From Flavobacterium sp. (GTDB lineage: Bacteria; Bacteroidota; Bacteroidia; Flavobacteriales; Flavobacteriaceae), in NCBI GenBank assembly GCA_030150335.1, contig JASLGC010000213.1, forward strand, positions 1 through 21,754: 21,754 nt of DNA, given 5' to 3'. Below are positions 1-7,370 of the stretch, piece by piece. The position numbers and the translations under genes were made by a program. Numbering within the stretch: position 1 is the first letter of the stretch; each line of letters begins with the position of its first letter. The notes beneath the pieces are model-generated. The model was not told the origin of the DNA and did not search any database. It was given only the letters and a program-made list of their open reading frames with translations.

Positions 1-27
1 TTATTTACAATCAAATCCCATATCAGA

Positions 28-72
28 AAACACCAACAGGCGCCTTAGACTACTTTCCATCTATTGGTGTTT
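28..72. repeat. Inverted repeat with nested palindrome at left edge
   Basis: Two perfect 9-base arms, AAACACCAA at 28-36 and TTGGTGTTT at 64-72, flank a 27-base spacer. The spacer contains the self-complementary octamer AGGCGCCT at 38-45. It lies beyond the terminator of the porin gene, so it probably belongs to whatever lies to the left of the window. No T-run follows either arm closely, so a classical terminator is not supported. The rest of 1-133 holds no gene that I can support. Confidence 0.35.
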
Positions 73-133
73 GTACAAAACAACAAAGCTGCAACAGAAA
101 TATACTACTTCTTCTAACAAGAAAAATAAACAC

Positions 134-168
134 AAAAAAAACGCCTAACAATCATGTTAAGCGTTTTT
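134..168 (-). terminator. Rho-independent terminator of the porin gene
   Basis: Read on the minus strand, the arms around ACGCTTAAC and GTTAGGCGT pair with one G-T wobble across a 6-base loop, and the stem runs into eight T residues (plus-strand A-run 134-141). The plus-strand reading has a C-A mismatch at the wobble, so the minus direction is favoured. It lies about 60 bases after the porin stop codon and would end the aspartate/asparagine gene set. Confidence 0.75.
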
Positions 169-226
169 AAGATAGCATTAAAAGTAATTACTGCATCATA
201 TATACTTCAAATAACTACCTTATATA

Positions 227-1399
227 TTATAGGATTAATAATGGCGCAATAAATCCAACACTTAAACGTCCAGTGTTGTAATTCTCAAGACCAAGATTGT
301 CCTTTGCATAACTTGAATAGTTGTAGTAACGTCCTACATAAGAAACAAAGAATCTAATATTCATGTCTTTGAAAGGTAAATATTGAACAGAAGGAATGAA
401 TCCATAGCTTGTACGCAACAAATCACTTCCACTATTATCAGATTTCAAATCTTTACCATAAGCGTTACTTGCCATTAATGTCATAGATAAGTTAACTTTA
501 GGAGCAACCAAATATTCCATTCTCAACCAGTTTTCCATATAAGAAACACTTTGCGCTGTAAAATCACTTTGACCTTCTAATAATCCAGTAACAATTCCTT
601 TACGATCAATTGCTTCGTGACTATATTTAAAATCATACATTAAGGTCAAGTTATTATTTTCATACTTATGTCCTAACGCATAATAATTCATAGCTTTATT
701 TTTAGCCTCTTGAAAATAGCTATAACTATAAAGAGTTTCAAACTTACCATCAAAGAAACTACCTCTCCAAGTACCAATATAAGCTAAGTGCATTTTTGAT
801 TTCTCAATATGATCAGGAAGAGTACCTCTATATAAGTCTTCAAAATTCTGAGTACGTGAATTCAACACTTGTAAACCAAAACCATGATTTGGTGTAACTT
901 GATGAGTAATACCAGCACCAGTTAAGAAGTTATCCGCATATTCAAGAATATCGTTATATTCCAAGATATCAATAGGATTTAGATCAAACTCAAACCCACC
1001 CCAGTCAGCACTCATCTTACCAAGGTTTAATTGTGTTTTAGGTGATAATTCAACCCCAATGAAAGCTAAGTCAGTACCTCTACTGATGTGATCACGAGAC
1101 CCCACATTTGGATCCTTAGTATATCTATCACGGAATCTGAAATAAACTTTATCGTGAATTTTACCTTTAATCTCCAATCTCACTTGGTTATTATTAAACT
1201 CAGAATTAGTATGAGTTCCATCTTGGAAATAAGTATCATACGCAAAACGCATATTCATAATAACATCAACGTTATTTAGCAAACTTTGCTTACCAACAGA
1301 AATAATTGGTTTAGAAATAGTATCATTGCTTGTTTGCTGATTTTGAGCAAACATACCAGCTTGCGTCAAAAGCATAAGAAAAAATAAAGCTTTTCTCAT
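227..1399 (-). CDS. Outer-membrane porin, OprP/OprO-like (phosphate-selective porin type) beta-barrel
   Basis: The 390-residue protein begins with a clear signal peptide (hydrophobic core about 5-16, likely cut after FA at 18). The remainder has the alternating polar/aromatic pattern of an outer-membrane barrel, with strand-like stretches such as VRLEIKGKIHDKVYFRFRD near 73-91. The arrangement resembles Bacteroidota porins of the OprP/O superfamily; the specific phosphate label should not be taken literally. It is the last gene of the aspA-asparaginase-dcu set, 35 bases after the transporter stop, and is followed by a terminator. That context suggests it admits asparagine, aspartate or dicarboxylates through the outer membrane, which is inference. 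The C-terminus ends in Leu rather than the usual Phe. The start is fixed by the signal peptide. Confidence 0.7.
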   Translation of the reverse strand: MRKALFFLMLLTQAGMFAQNQQTSNDTISKPIISVGKQSLLNNVDVIMNMRFAYDTYFQDGTHTNSEFNNNQVRLEIKGKIHDKVYFRFRDRYTKDPNVGSRDHISRGTDLAFIGVELSPKTQLNLGKMSADWGGFEFDLNPIDILEYNDILEYADNFLTGAGITHQVTPNHGFGLQVLNSRTQNFEDLYRGTLPDHIEKSKMHLAYIGTWRGSFFDGKFETLYSYSYFQEAKNKAMNYYALGHKYENNNLTLMYDFKYSHEAIDRKGIVTGLLEGQSDFTAQSVSYMENWLRMEYLVAPKVNLSMTLMASNAYGKDLKSDNSGSDLLRTSYGFIPSVQYLPFKDMNIRFFVSYVGRYYNYSSYAKDNLGLENYNTGRLSVGFIAPLLIL

Positions 1400-1434
1400 A
1401 ATTATTTTTTTTATTTGGTTACAAATAAGTGTGT

Positions 1435-2781
1435 TTATAATAAAAAGGCTCCTAATGCGAAACCAGCAGCAACAGCTGTAATAATCGCAACTAAACCAGG
1501 AACCATAAAACTGTGGTTAACCACAAACTTTCCAATTTTAGTACTTCCAGTTCTATCGAAGTTAATTGCAGCAAGCAAAGTAGGATAACCTGGAAGAACG
1601 AAATCAGCATTTACTGCAGGGAAAATAGCTATTAATGCAGGGTTTGAAACACCAAGTGCCATCCCTAAAGGCATCATTGTTTTAGTAGTAGCCGCTTGAC
1701 TGAACATTAAAGCACCAAGAACAAAAACAGCAATTGCAAAAGTCCAAGGATAAGCAGTAACAATACTTTCCATATATCCATTAATTGCTACTTTATTATG
1801 TGCCATGAAAGTTGCACTCATCCAAACAACCCCAAAAACAGAAACTACTGCAGTCGCCATCGAATTAAACAAACTAACTTTAGTTACATCAATAGCACTT
1901 GTTTTCGTTAAGATCATCATCAAAGCAGAAGCAGTAAGTGTAATAATACTAATTACGGCTACCATTTGTAATTCTCCATTCGCTTTCAAAACTAAATTAG
2001 CAGCTCCAGGTTCAAACTGAGGCAATATTTGAGGAAAAGCTCCAGCTATTACAATTAACAACACAGCAATTCCAAAAACTACAACAGAAGACTTTGCGCC
2101 TTTTTTCAAAGGCTTTTGCTCCCCTACTTCATCAGAGTCAAGACTTTTTGCAAACTCAGGATCTTTCATTTTTTCAATAAAAATAGGATCTTGCTCTAAT
2201 TCTTTTCCTTTTTTCAAAACAGAAAAACATCCAAATAGAATTCCAATTAAACAAGCAGGAATACATATTTTCATGATATCAATCAAAGCACCTGGGTAAG
2301 CAAGAATACTTGCACCTGCAAAAGCAGCAGTAGCAGCACTCATTGGACTTCCGGTAATAGCAAGGTGAGAAGCAATCACTGAAATACTCAAAGGTCGTTC
2401 AGGTCTAATTCTCTTTTTCGCTGCTACTTCAGAAATAATAGGTAATAATGAATATAAAAGGTGAGCAGTACCCGCAAATAAACAAAAGAAATAAACTGTG
2501 AAAGGGGCAATAAAAATTATATTAGAAGGATTACTACGGATAACTTTCTCCGCTAATCTCACGAGGTAGTCTAATCCCCCACACGCCTGTAATGTAGCAG
2601 CAGTTGAAACAATTGCCATAATAACAAGCATAACATCGATAGGTGGATCACCAGGTCTCATTTTAAAAATGAATACAAAGATCATAAGACCAACCATTCC
2701 CATTACTCCTAACCCAATTCCTTTCATTTGCGATCCGATTAGGATCATTGCGATTAGGATTACAAACTGTATAAATAACAT
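1435..2781 (-). CDS. dcuB: Anaerobic C4-dicarboxylate transporter, DcuA/DcuB family
   Basis: A 448-residue polytopic inner-membrane protein, about the length of E. coli DcuB (446) and DcuA (433). About ten or more hydrophobic segments are visible, starting at residue 1 without a cleaved signal. Family-like stretches include MKGIGLGVMG and KMRPGDPPIDVM in the N-terminal part, and SHLAITGSPMSAATAAF in the middle. A hydrophilic Lys/Asp-rich loop occurs at roughly 200-230. Known members exchange fumarate, malate or aspartate for succinate during anaerobic growth. Its neighbours are aspartate ammonia-lyase and an exported asparaginase, so aspartate uptake (perhaps against succinate) is the likely job. 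It is separated from the asparaginase gene by 119 bases holding a terminator-like hairpin, so its expression may be partly uncoupled. The choice of B over A is not certain. Confidence 0.85.
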   Translation of the reverse strand: MLFIQFVILIAMILIGSQMKGIGLGVMGMVGLMIFVFIFKMRPGDPPIDVMLVIMAIVSTAATLQACGGLDYLVRLAEKVIRSNPSNIIFIAPFTVYFFCLFAGTAHLLYSLLPIISEVAAKKRIRPERPLSISVIASHLAITGSPMSAATAAFAGASILAYPGALIDIMKICIPACLIGILFGCFSVLKKGKELEQDPIFIEKMKDPEFAKSLDSDEVGEQKPLKKGAKSSVVVFGIAVLLIVIAGAFPQILPQFEPGAANLVLKANGELQMVAVISIITLTASALMMILTKTSAIDVTKVSLFNSMATAVVSVFGVVWMSATFMAHNKVAINGYMESIVTAYPWTFAIAVFVLGALMFSQAATTKTMMPLGMALGVSNPALIAIFPAVNADFVLPGYPTLLAAINFDRTGSTKIGKFVVNHSFMVPGLVAIITAVAAGFALGAFLL

Positions 2782-2824
2782 AACTATCCTATTTAAATTA
2801 GCACTACTGCATTAGGATGGGTAT

Positions 2825-2868
2825 AAAAAAGGAGCGTCATTAAATACACTTACGTATTTCGCTCCTTT
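2825..2868 (-). terminator. Intra-operon terminator or attenuator between asparaginase and dcu genes
   Basis: On the minus strand AAAGGAGCG (complement of 2860-2868) pairs perfectly with CGCTCCTTT (complement of 2828-2836). Inside this stem a second 6-bp stem, AAATAC with GTATTT, closes on a 6-base loop, leaving a 5-base bulge on one side. The downstream arm runs into TTTTTT. The hairpin is downstream of the asparaginase stop and upstream of the dcu start, so it should reduce read-through into the transporter and porin genes. It could instead stabilise the 3' end of the upstream message. Confidence 0.7.
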
Positions 2869-2900
2869 CTATAACCTATTATCTTAATGACTAATTACTG

Positions 2901-3968
2901 TTAGTATTTAAAAAACATGTCTTGGATAACTTGACGATCTTTTGTTTGAGTCAAAGCTAACATTAACAAGATTCTTGCTTTTTGAGGACTTAAATCATCA
3001 GATACGATAAATCCTAAAGCTTGATCATCTACTTCATTAAATAAAGTTACACGACCTCCACCTGCTCTTGCAGCTCTACAAACAACGATTCCTTCTTTAG
3101 AAGCAGCTTCTAAAGCATCTCCTACAGGAGCATTGAAGTTACCATTCCCCATACCAGCGTAAACAATACCAGCTACACCATCTTTAGTAGCTGCTTTTAC
3201 AGCTCTTGGATTAGCATCAGCATAACCATATACAACCTCTACTTCAGGTAAAGTTTTCAACCCTTTGATATCAAATTTTTGTTCAGGAGAACGAAGAGAT
3301 TTGTAGTAGTAGCTAACTTTTCCGTCATAAATTAATCCGATTGGACCAAAATTTCTCGATTGGAAAGTAGCCATATTAGTAGTTATAGTTTTGGTAACGT
3401 CTCTTGCAGCGAATACAGCTTCATTCATTGCAGTAACAACACCAATACCTTTACTATTAGGAGAAGATGCAACCATTACAGCATCTAATAAGTTTCTGTT
3501 ACCATCTTGACTCATTGCAGTAGCAGGACGCATAGCCCCAACCAATACAACAGGTTTATCAGAATTAACAGTTAACTCTAAGAAATAAGCCGTTTCTTCT
3601 TGTGTATCCGTACCGTGAGTAATTACAACACCATCAGCTTCATTTTTTTCAAAAATCTCGTTGATACGATTACTTAATTTCAACCAAGTTTCAATATTCA
3701 TATCTTGACTACCGATTTGAGCAATTTGCTCTCCTTTAATTTGTGCAAAATCACGCATTTGAGGAACGGCATTTACAAGGTTCTCAACTCCAATTTGTCC
3801 AGCAGTATAAGCCGCTTTTGTAGAAGATTCACCAGCACCAGCAATAGTACCACCAGTTGCTAAAATAATTACTCTTGGTTGAGTAGAAGTCTTCACAGCA
3901 TTTTTTGGCTGCGCTTGAACTTGAAATGTTAGTAGTATTCCAACTACTAATGTTAATACTTTTTTCAT
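2901..3968 (-). CDS. ansB: Type II L-asparaginase, exported
   Basis: The 355-residue precursor has a signal peptide (about 1-19, cut near QA/QP), which places the enzyme in the periplasm. It hydrolyses L-asparagine to L-aspartate and ammonia. The first catalytic motif TGGTIAG is at 38-44 (nucleophile Thr41). The second, HGTDTQEET, is at 118-126 (Thr120, Asp121). The conserved Lys of RDVTK is Lys193, matching Lys162 of E. coli AnsB, so the catalytic set is complete. Tyr54 is a plausible counterpart of the flexible-loop tyrosine. Length agrees with E. coli AnsB (348 as precursor). It lies 19 bases after aspA in the same direction, so the two are almost certainly co-transcribed, and the product aspartate is the AspA substrate. 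Glutaminase side activity is possible. Confidence 0.93.
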   Translation of the reverse strand: MKKVLTLVVGILLTFQVQAQPKNAVKTSTQPRVIILATGGTIAGAGESSTKAAYTAGQIGVENLVNAVPQMRDFAQIKGEQIAQIGSQDMNIETWLKLSNRINEIFEKNEADGVVITHGTDTQEETAYFLELTVNSDKPVVLVGAMRPATAMSQDGNRNLLDAVMVASSPNSKGIGVVTAMNEAVFAARDVTKTITTNMATFQSRNFGPIGLIYDGKVSYYYKSLRSPEQKFDIKGLKTLPEVEVVYGYADANPRAVKAATKDGVAGIVYAGMGNGNFNAPVGDALEAASKEGIVVCRAARAGGGRVTLFNEVDDQALGFIVSDDLSPQKARILLMLALTQTKDRQVIQDMFFKY

Positions 3969-3987
3969 ATTATGATTGTTAAATAAA

Positions 3988-5397
3988 TTAGGAATTAATT
4001 AGTTTAGGGTGAATTAAATTCTCAAGTGAATAAATTTCCTCCCATTTCTCTTGAGAAATCAAATTACGTTCCAAAACGACTATTTCGTGAATATTTTTTC
4101 CAGAAATTAATGCTTCACCAGCTACACTTGCACAAATCTCATATCCAAGGATAGGATTAAGTTGAGTAACGATACCAATACTGTTCATTACAAGATTAGC
4201 ACAGTGGTCTTCATTAGCAGTAATACCAACCACACATTTGTCCACTAATGTTTCAACAGCATTTTTCAAATAATCTAAGGAAGTAAACATTGCAAATCCG
4301 ATTACAGGTTCCATTACATTCAATTCTAACTGTCCAGCTTCAGCAGCCATAGTCACAGTTAAATCTTGTCCGATAACATAGAAACAAGTTTGATTTACAA
4401 CTTCAGGAATAACAGGATTCACTTTACCTGGCATGATAGAAGAACCAGGCTGACGAGCAGGAAGATTTATTTCATTGAACCCAGTACGAGGACCAGAGCT
4501 CAACAATCGCAAGTCATTACATATTTTAGAGATTTTAACCGCCGCACGTTTCAAAGTTCCCATAATTTGAACATAAGCACCAGTATCACTTGTAGCTTCA
4601 ATTAAATCAGGAGATAACGTAAGAGGTAATTTAGTTTCATTAGCTAAATACTGAACACACAACTCAGGATAACCTTCAGGAGCATTAACTTTCGTTCCAA
4701 TTGCAGTAGCCCCCATATTCACTTCCAGAACAAGTTTTTGCACTTCACGCAAGCGAAGTAAATCTTCCCCTACAGTAGTAGCATACGCATTAAACTCTTG
4801 TCCTAAAGTCATTGGAACAGCATCCTGTAATTGTGTACGTCCCATTTTCAAGACTCTATCAAACTCTTTCCCTTTCATTGCAAAAGCAGCTTGAAGCTTC
4901 TCAAGAGTAACACAAAAATCTTCAATTTTAAGATAAAGAGCTATACGAAATGCTGAAGGATATGCATCATTTGTTGATTGAGAGCAGTTAACATGATTAT
5001 TAGGATGAACAAATTCATATTGTCCTTTTTGATATCCTAAATATTCCAAAGCTATATTAGCAATAACTTCATTAGCATTCATGTTAACAGAAGTACCTGC
5101 TCCTCCTTGAATTAAATCACTAACAAATTGGTCATCGAACTTACCAGCTATCACTTCGTCACAAGCAAAACAAATAGCCTCACAAACTTTATCATTTAAA
5201 ACTCCACTATCGCGATTTGCTAAAGCAGCAGCCTTTTTCACCCAACCTAACGCTTTTATCAATTTTGGTTCGTGATGTAAAGTAATACCAGTAATATTGA
5301 AGTTCTCAACTGCACGGAATGTTTGCACACCGTAATACAATTCATTAGGAATATCTAATTCTCCTAAGAAGTCATGTTCTTTTCTTGTATTTTTCAT
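3988..5397 (-). CDS. aspA: Aspartate ammonia-lyase (aspartase)
   Basis: A 469-residue cytoplasmic enzyme of the fumarase/aspartase superfamily, catalysing L-aspartate to fumarate plus ammonia. The superfamily signature GSSIMPGKVNP is at 318-328, with the catalytic Ser in the mobile SS loop. Other family stretches are GGAGTSVNMNANEVIAN (98-114), the substrate-binding SQSTNDAYPS (139-148) and GRTQLQDAVPMTLGQE (186-201). SSTNDxxPT-type fumarases are similar, but the NMNxNEVIAN and TQLQDAVPM forms and the asparaginase neighbour favour aspartase. It is the first gene of the set, with a hairpin-forming inverted repeat at 5440-5469 in its leader. The fumarate produced can feed fumarate respiration or the TCA cycle. 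The start MKNTRKEHDFLGE matches the usual aspartase N-terminus. Confidence 0.93.
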   Translation of the reverse strand: MKNTRKEHDFLGELDIPNELYYGVQTFRAVENFNITGITLHHEPKLIKALGWVKKAAALANRDSGVLNDKVCEAICFACDEVIAGKFDDQFVSDLIQGGAGTSVNMNANEVIANIALEYLGYQKGQYEFVHPNNHVNCSQSTNDAYPSAFRIALYLKIEDFCVTLEKLQAAFAMKGKEFDRVLKMGRTQLQDAVPMTLGQEFNAYATTVGEDLLRLREVQKLVLEVNMGATAIGTKVNAPEGYPELCVQYLANETKLPLTLSPDLIEATSDTGAYVQIMGTLKRAAVKISKICNDLRLLSSGPRTGFNEINLPARQPGSSIMPGKVNPVIPEVVNQTCFYVIGQDLTVTMAAEAGQLELNVMEPVIGFAMFTSLDYLKNAVETLVDKCVVGITANEDHCANLVMNSIGIVTQLNPILGYEICASVAGEALISGKNIHEIVVLERNLISQEKWEEIYSLENLIHPKLINS

Positions 5398-5930
5398 ATA
5401 ATTAAAAATTTTAATTCATTACAATCAAACATCATCAACTTTGATTAGCCAGTGACATCTGTAATCAAAAAAAACTTTTTATAGTCCCCACTATATCTTT
5501 TAATACTACGATGTAAAATTCCTTATTTAATTAAAATTCAAAGCTGATAAATTACCATATTATAAAAATTATATAATTGTATCTTAATGACAATTATGAT
5601 AAATAGCCCTTTAAAATAATCGCATAAAAAACACAGAATTCAACTTAGATTTATGTGTAAATCATAAGTATTAAATACATCTTTCTGATTTTAACTATTT
5701 TCACGAAAAACACAATACTTCAGAATCATCTTTATTTTCATAAAAAATCCTATTATGTGAATAAAAATATTCTCATTAGCACTTCATTTTTAAGCACAAA
5801 ACGTGTTAAAGATATCATAAAAACTATGTTAAAGCAATAATAATCACTTTTTCATTCCAAAAAATCAATATTTCAGATTTAAAAAACGATAATTTGATTT
5901 CTTTATATTATCAATTTAAAAGTATAAATT
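5398..5930. other. Divergent intergenic region between aspA and the cupin gene
   Basis: These 533 very AT-rich bases contain no supported gene. They hold the aspA leader with the 5440-5469 inverted repeat and the promoter region of the plus-strand cupin gene. Two copies of TGTTAAAG lie 23 bases apart at 5804-5811 and 5827-5834. I found no full TAnnTTTG -7 element on either strand; a 7-base near match, TAATTTG, occurs near 5890. Confidence 0.5.
5440..5469 (-). promoter_or_regulatory. Hairpin/inverted repeat in the aspA leader
   Basis: Perfect 8-base arms, TTTGATTA (5440-5447) and TAATCAAA (5462-5469), lie 43-72 bases before the aspA start. On the minus strand the stem can extend inward through CAG and CTG around the loop ATGTCA, with GC as a 2-base bulge, giving an 11-bp stem. 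A further TTTGATT half-site is on the minus strand near 5423-5429. No T-run follows, so it is not a terminator. It could be an RNA leader structure or the DNA site of a dimeric regulator. The spacing does not fit an FNR box. Confidence 0.45.
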
Positions 5931-6281
5931 ATGCAAATAGCAAACATTTTAGCTGATTTAGAATACGGAACAAACAAACCAGCTGTCAAAGTATTAATTG
6001 ATAATTTGTCTACTAAAGAAATTAGAATCCTATTTCGAGAAGGACAAGAGATGAAACAATATAAAATAAACTTTCCTATTGTTATCGAAATCGTACAAGG
6101 AAGCATTAAATTAGGTGTACATCCTAAACTATACAGTTTAGAAGTTGGGACGATTATAAGCTTAGGTGAAAATATTCCTCATAACTTAATAGCCAATAAA
6201 GACAGTATAGTTAGATTAACACTTCAAAAATTAGATGACACTACAAGAATACAAGCAGTAGCCGACAACTCTACTGTATAA
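5931..6281 (+). CDS. Small cupin-fold protein of unknown function
   Basis: A 116-residue protein without signal peptide or membrane segment. Residues about 33-100 show a short cupin pattern. Strand-turn-strand segments (FPIVIEIVQGSIKLGVH) are followed by the second cupin motif GTIISLGENIPHNLIAN (73-89), which keeps its His84. The His-x-His and Glu of cupin motif 1 are absent; Lys42 and Tyr44 sit where metal ligands would be expected, and His64 is the only other histidine. It may therefore not bind metal in the usual way. It is divergent from aspA and lies 101 bases upstream of the phosphodiesterase gene in the same direction. The function is unknown; a small-molecule-binding or stress-related role is only a guess. 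Confidence 0.7.
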   Translation: MQIANILADLEYGTNKPAVKVLIDNLSTKEIRILFREGQEMKQYKINFPIVIEIVQGSIKLGVHPKLYSLEVGTIISLGENIPHNLIANKDSIVRLTLQKLDDTTRIQAVADNSTV

Positions 6282-6358
6282 AACAATCTCTCATCCGAAA
6301 GAAACTCAAAGCAGCATTAAAAACTGTCGTTAAAATACCTCGATACCAATAATTACAG

Positions 6359-6366
6359 TAGTTTTG
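6359..6366 (+). promoter_or_regulatory. Candidate -7 promoter element for the phosphodiesterase gene
   Basis: TAGTTTTG matches the Bacteroidota consensus TAnnTTTG at all fixed positions. It lies 16 bases before the ATG at 6383, which would give a very short leader. I see no TTG at the expected -33 distance, so this is tentative. Confidence 0.3.
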
Positions 6367-6382
6367 TTGAAAATAGTCAAAA

Positions 6383-7321
6383 ATGAAAAAAACAATAATT
6401 GCTTTACTATTGCTAAACACTTCATTTCTTTTTGCTCAAAAATTAGAAATAGTTCCTTTAGGTATTTACGGAGGCGGAGATGAAAGCAACCTCTCATCTT
6501 ACTTAATTGGTGTAGAAAACACTAACAAATACTTAGCACTTGATGCAGGGACAATTAGAAGTGGGATAAACAAAGCTATTGAACACAATACCTTTGACAC
6601 AAGCAATGAAATAGTCTTAAAAGAGTATATCAAAGGATACTTTATTTCACATGGCCACTTAGACCATTTAGCAGGGTTAGTAATTAACTCACCAGAGGAC
6701 ATTCAAAAACCAATCTATGGTTTGCCTTTTGTAATAGACATTTTCAAGAATAATTATTTTACAAATGCCTCATGGTCCAACTTCGGTAGTGAAGGAGATA
6801 AACCTATTATAGGCAAATACACTTATACAAGAGTAAAACCTATTCAATCATTTGCAATCGAAAACACTTCACTTACTGCAGAAGTTTTCGAATTAAGTCA
6901 TGTCAATCCACAAAAGAGTTCAGCTATATTAGTTAGAAATAACGATGAATACGTATTATATTTTGGTGATACAGGAGCTGACCGAGTAGAAAGAACTACA
7001 AACTTAAATACCATTTGGGAATACATCGCACCATTGATTATCAATAAGAATTTACAAACAATTTTAATTGAAGTCTCTTTCAGCAATAGTCAACCAGAAG
7101 ATAAGCTATATGGTCATCTAACCCCTAACCTATTAGTTGAAGAACTAAGTAAATTAGCAAATCATACAGGCACTAAAGCCCTTGAAGGATTAAACATTGT
7201 TGTAACCCACTTAAAACCGAGTGGCAAACAAGTAGAAAAAATAAAACAAGAACTTGAAGAAGGCAATATATTTAAAGTTAAATATATTTTTCCAACACAA
7301 GGAATCAAAATTTCCCTATAA
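6383..7321 (+). CDS. cpdP: Class II 3',5'-cyclic-nucleotide phosphodiesterase, exported
   Basis: A 312-residue protein with an N-terminal signal peptide (hydrophobic 4-17, cut near FA/QK at 18-19), implying a periplasmic location. Residues 90-104 read HGHLDHLAGLVINSP and match every position of the class II phosphodiesterase signature H-x-H-L-D-H-[LIVM]-x-[GS]-[LIVMA]-[LIVM]2-x-S-[AP], the metal-binding motif of this metallo-beta-lactamase-fold family. Further metal-site elements are the SHVN stretch near 172-175, FGDTGAD near 194-200 and THLKP near the C-terminus. Known relatives include yeast Pde1 and the periplasmic CpdP of Vibrio fischeri, which hydrolyse cAMP and, in some cases, cGMP. 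The natural substrate here is unknown. The stop codon overlaps the left arm of the shared terminator. The gene symbol is by homology only. Confidence 0.88.
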   Translation: MKKTIIALLLLNTSFLFAQKLEIVPLGIYGGGDESNLSSYLIGVENTNKYLALDAGTIRSGINKAIEHNTFDTSNEIVLKEYIKGYFISHGHLDHLAGLVINSPEDIQKPIYGLPFVIDIFKNNYFTNASWSNFGSEGDKPIIGKYTYTRVKPIQSFAIENTSLTAEVFELSHVNPQKSSAILVRNNDEYVLYFGDTGADRVERTTNLNTIWEYIAPLIINKNLQTILIEVSFSNSQPEDKLYGHLTPNLLVEELSKLANHTGTKALEGLNIVVTHLKPSGKQVEKIKQELEEGNIFKVKYIFPTQGIKISL

Positions 7322-7352
7322 AAAAAGCCACTTCAATTGAAGTGGCTTTTTT
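7321..7352. terminator. Bidirectional terminator between phosphodiesterase and brnQ
   Basis: A perfect 14-bp stem (AAAAAAGCCACTTC at 7321-7334 with GAAGTGGCTTTTTT at 7339-7352) encloses an AATT loop. Both strands end in six T residues. It serves the two convergent genes; the phosphodiesterase TAA uses its first A. Confidence 0.9.
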
Positions 7353-7370
7353 ATATATTTAAAAGTGATA

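Noticed and set aside
1..60. Minus-strand open frame of 19 codons ending in the TAA at 1-3
   Set aside because: It is bounded by a TAG just upstream, resembles nothing I know and lies over an inverted repeat; not reported as a gene.
5440..5469. FNR-type site (TTGAT...ATCAA) before aspA
   Set aside because: The FNR consensus has a 4-base spacer; here the half-sites are 18 bases apart, so the similarity is limited to the half-site.
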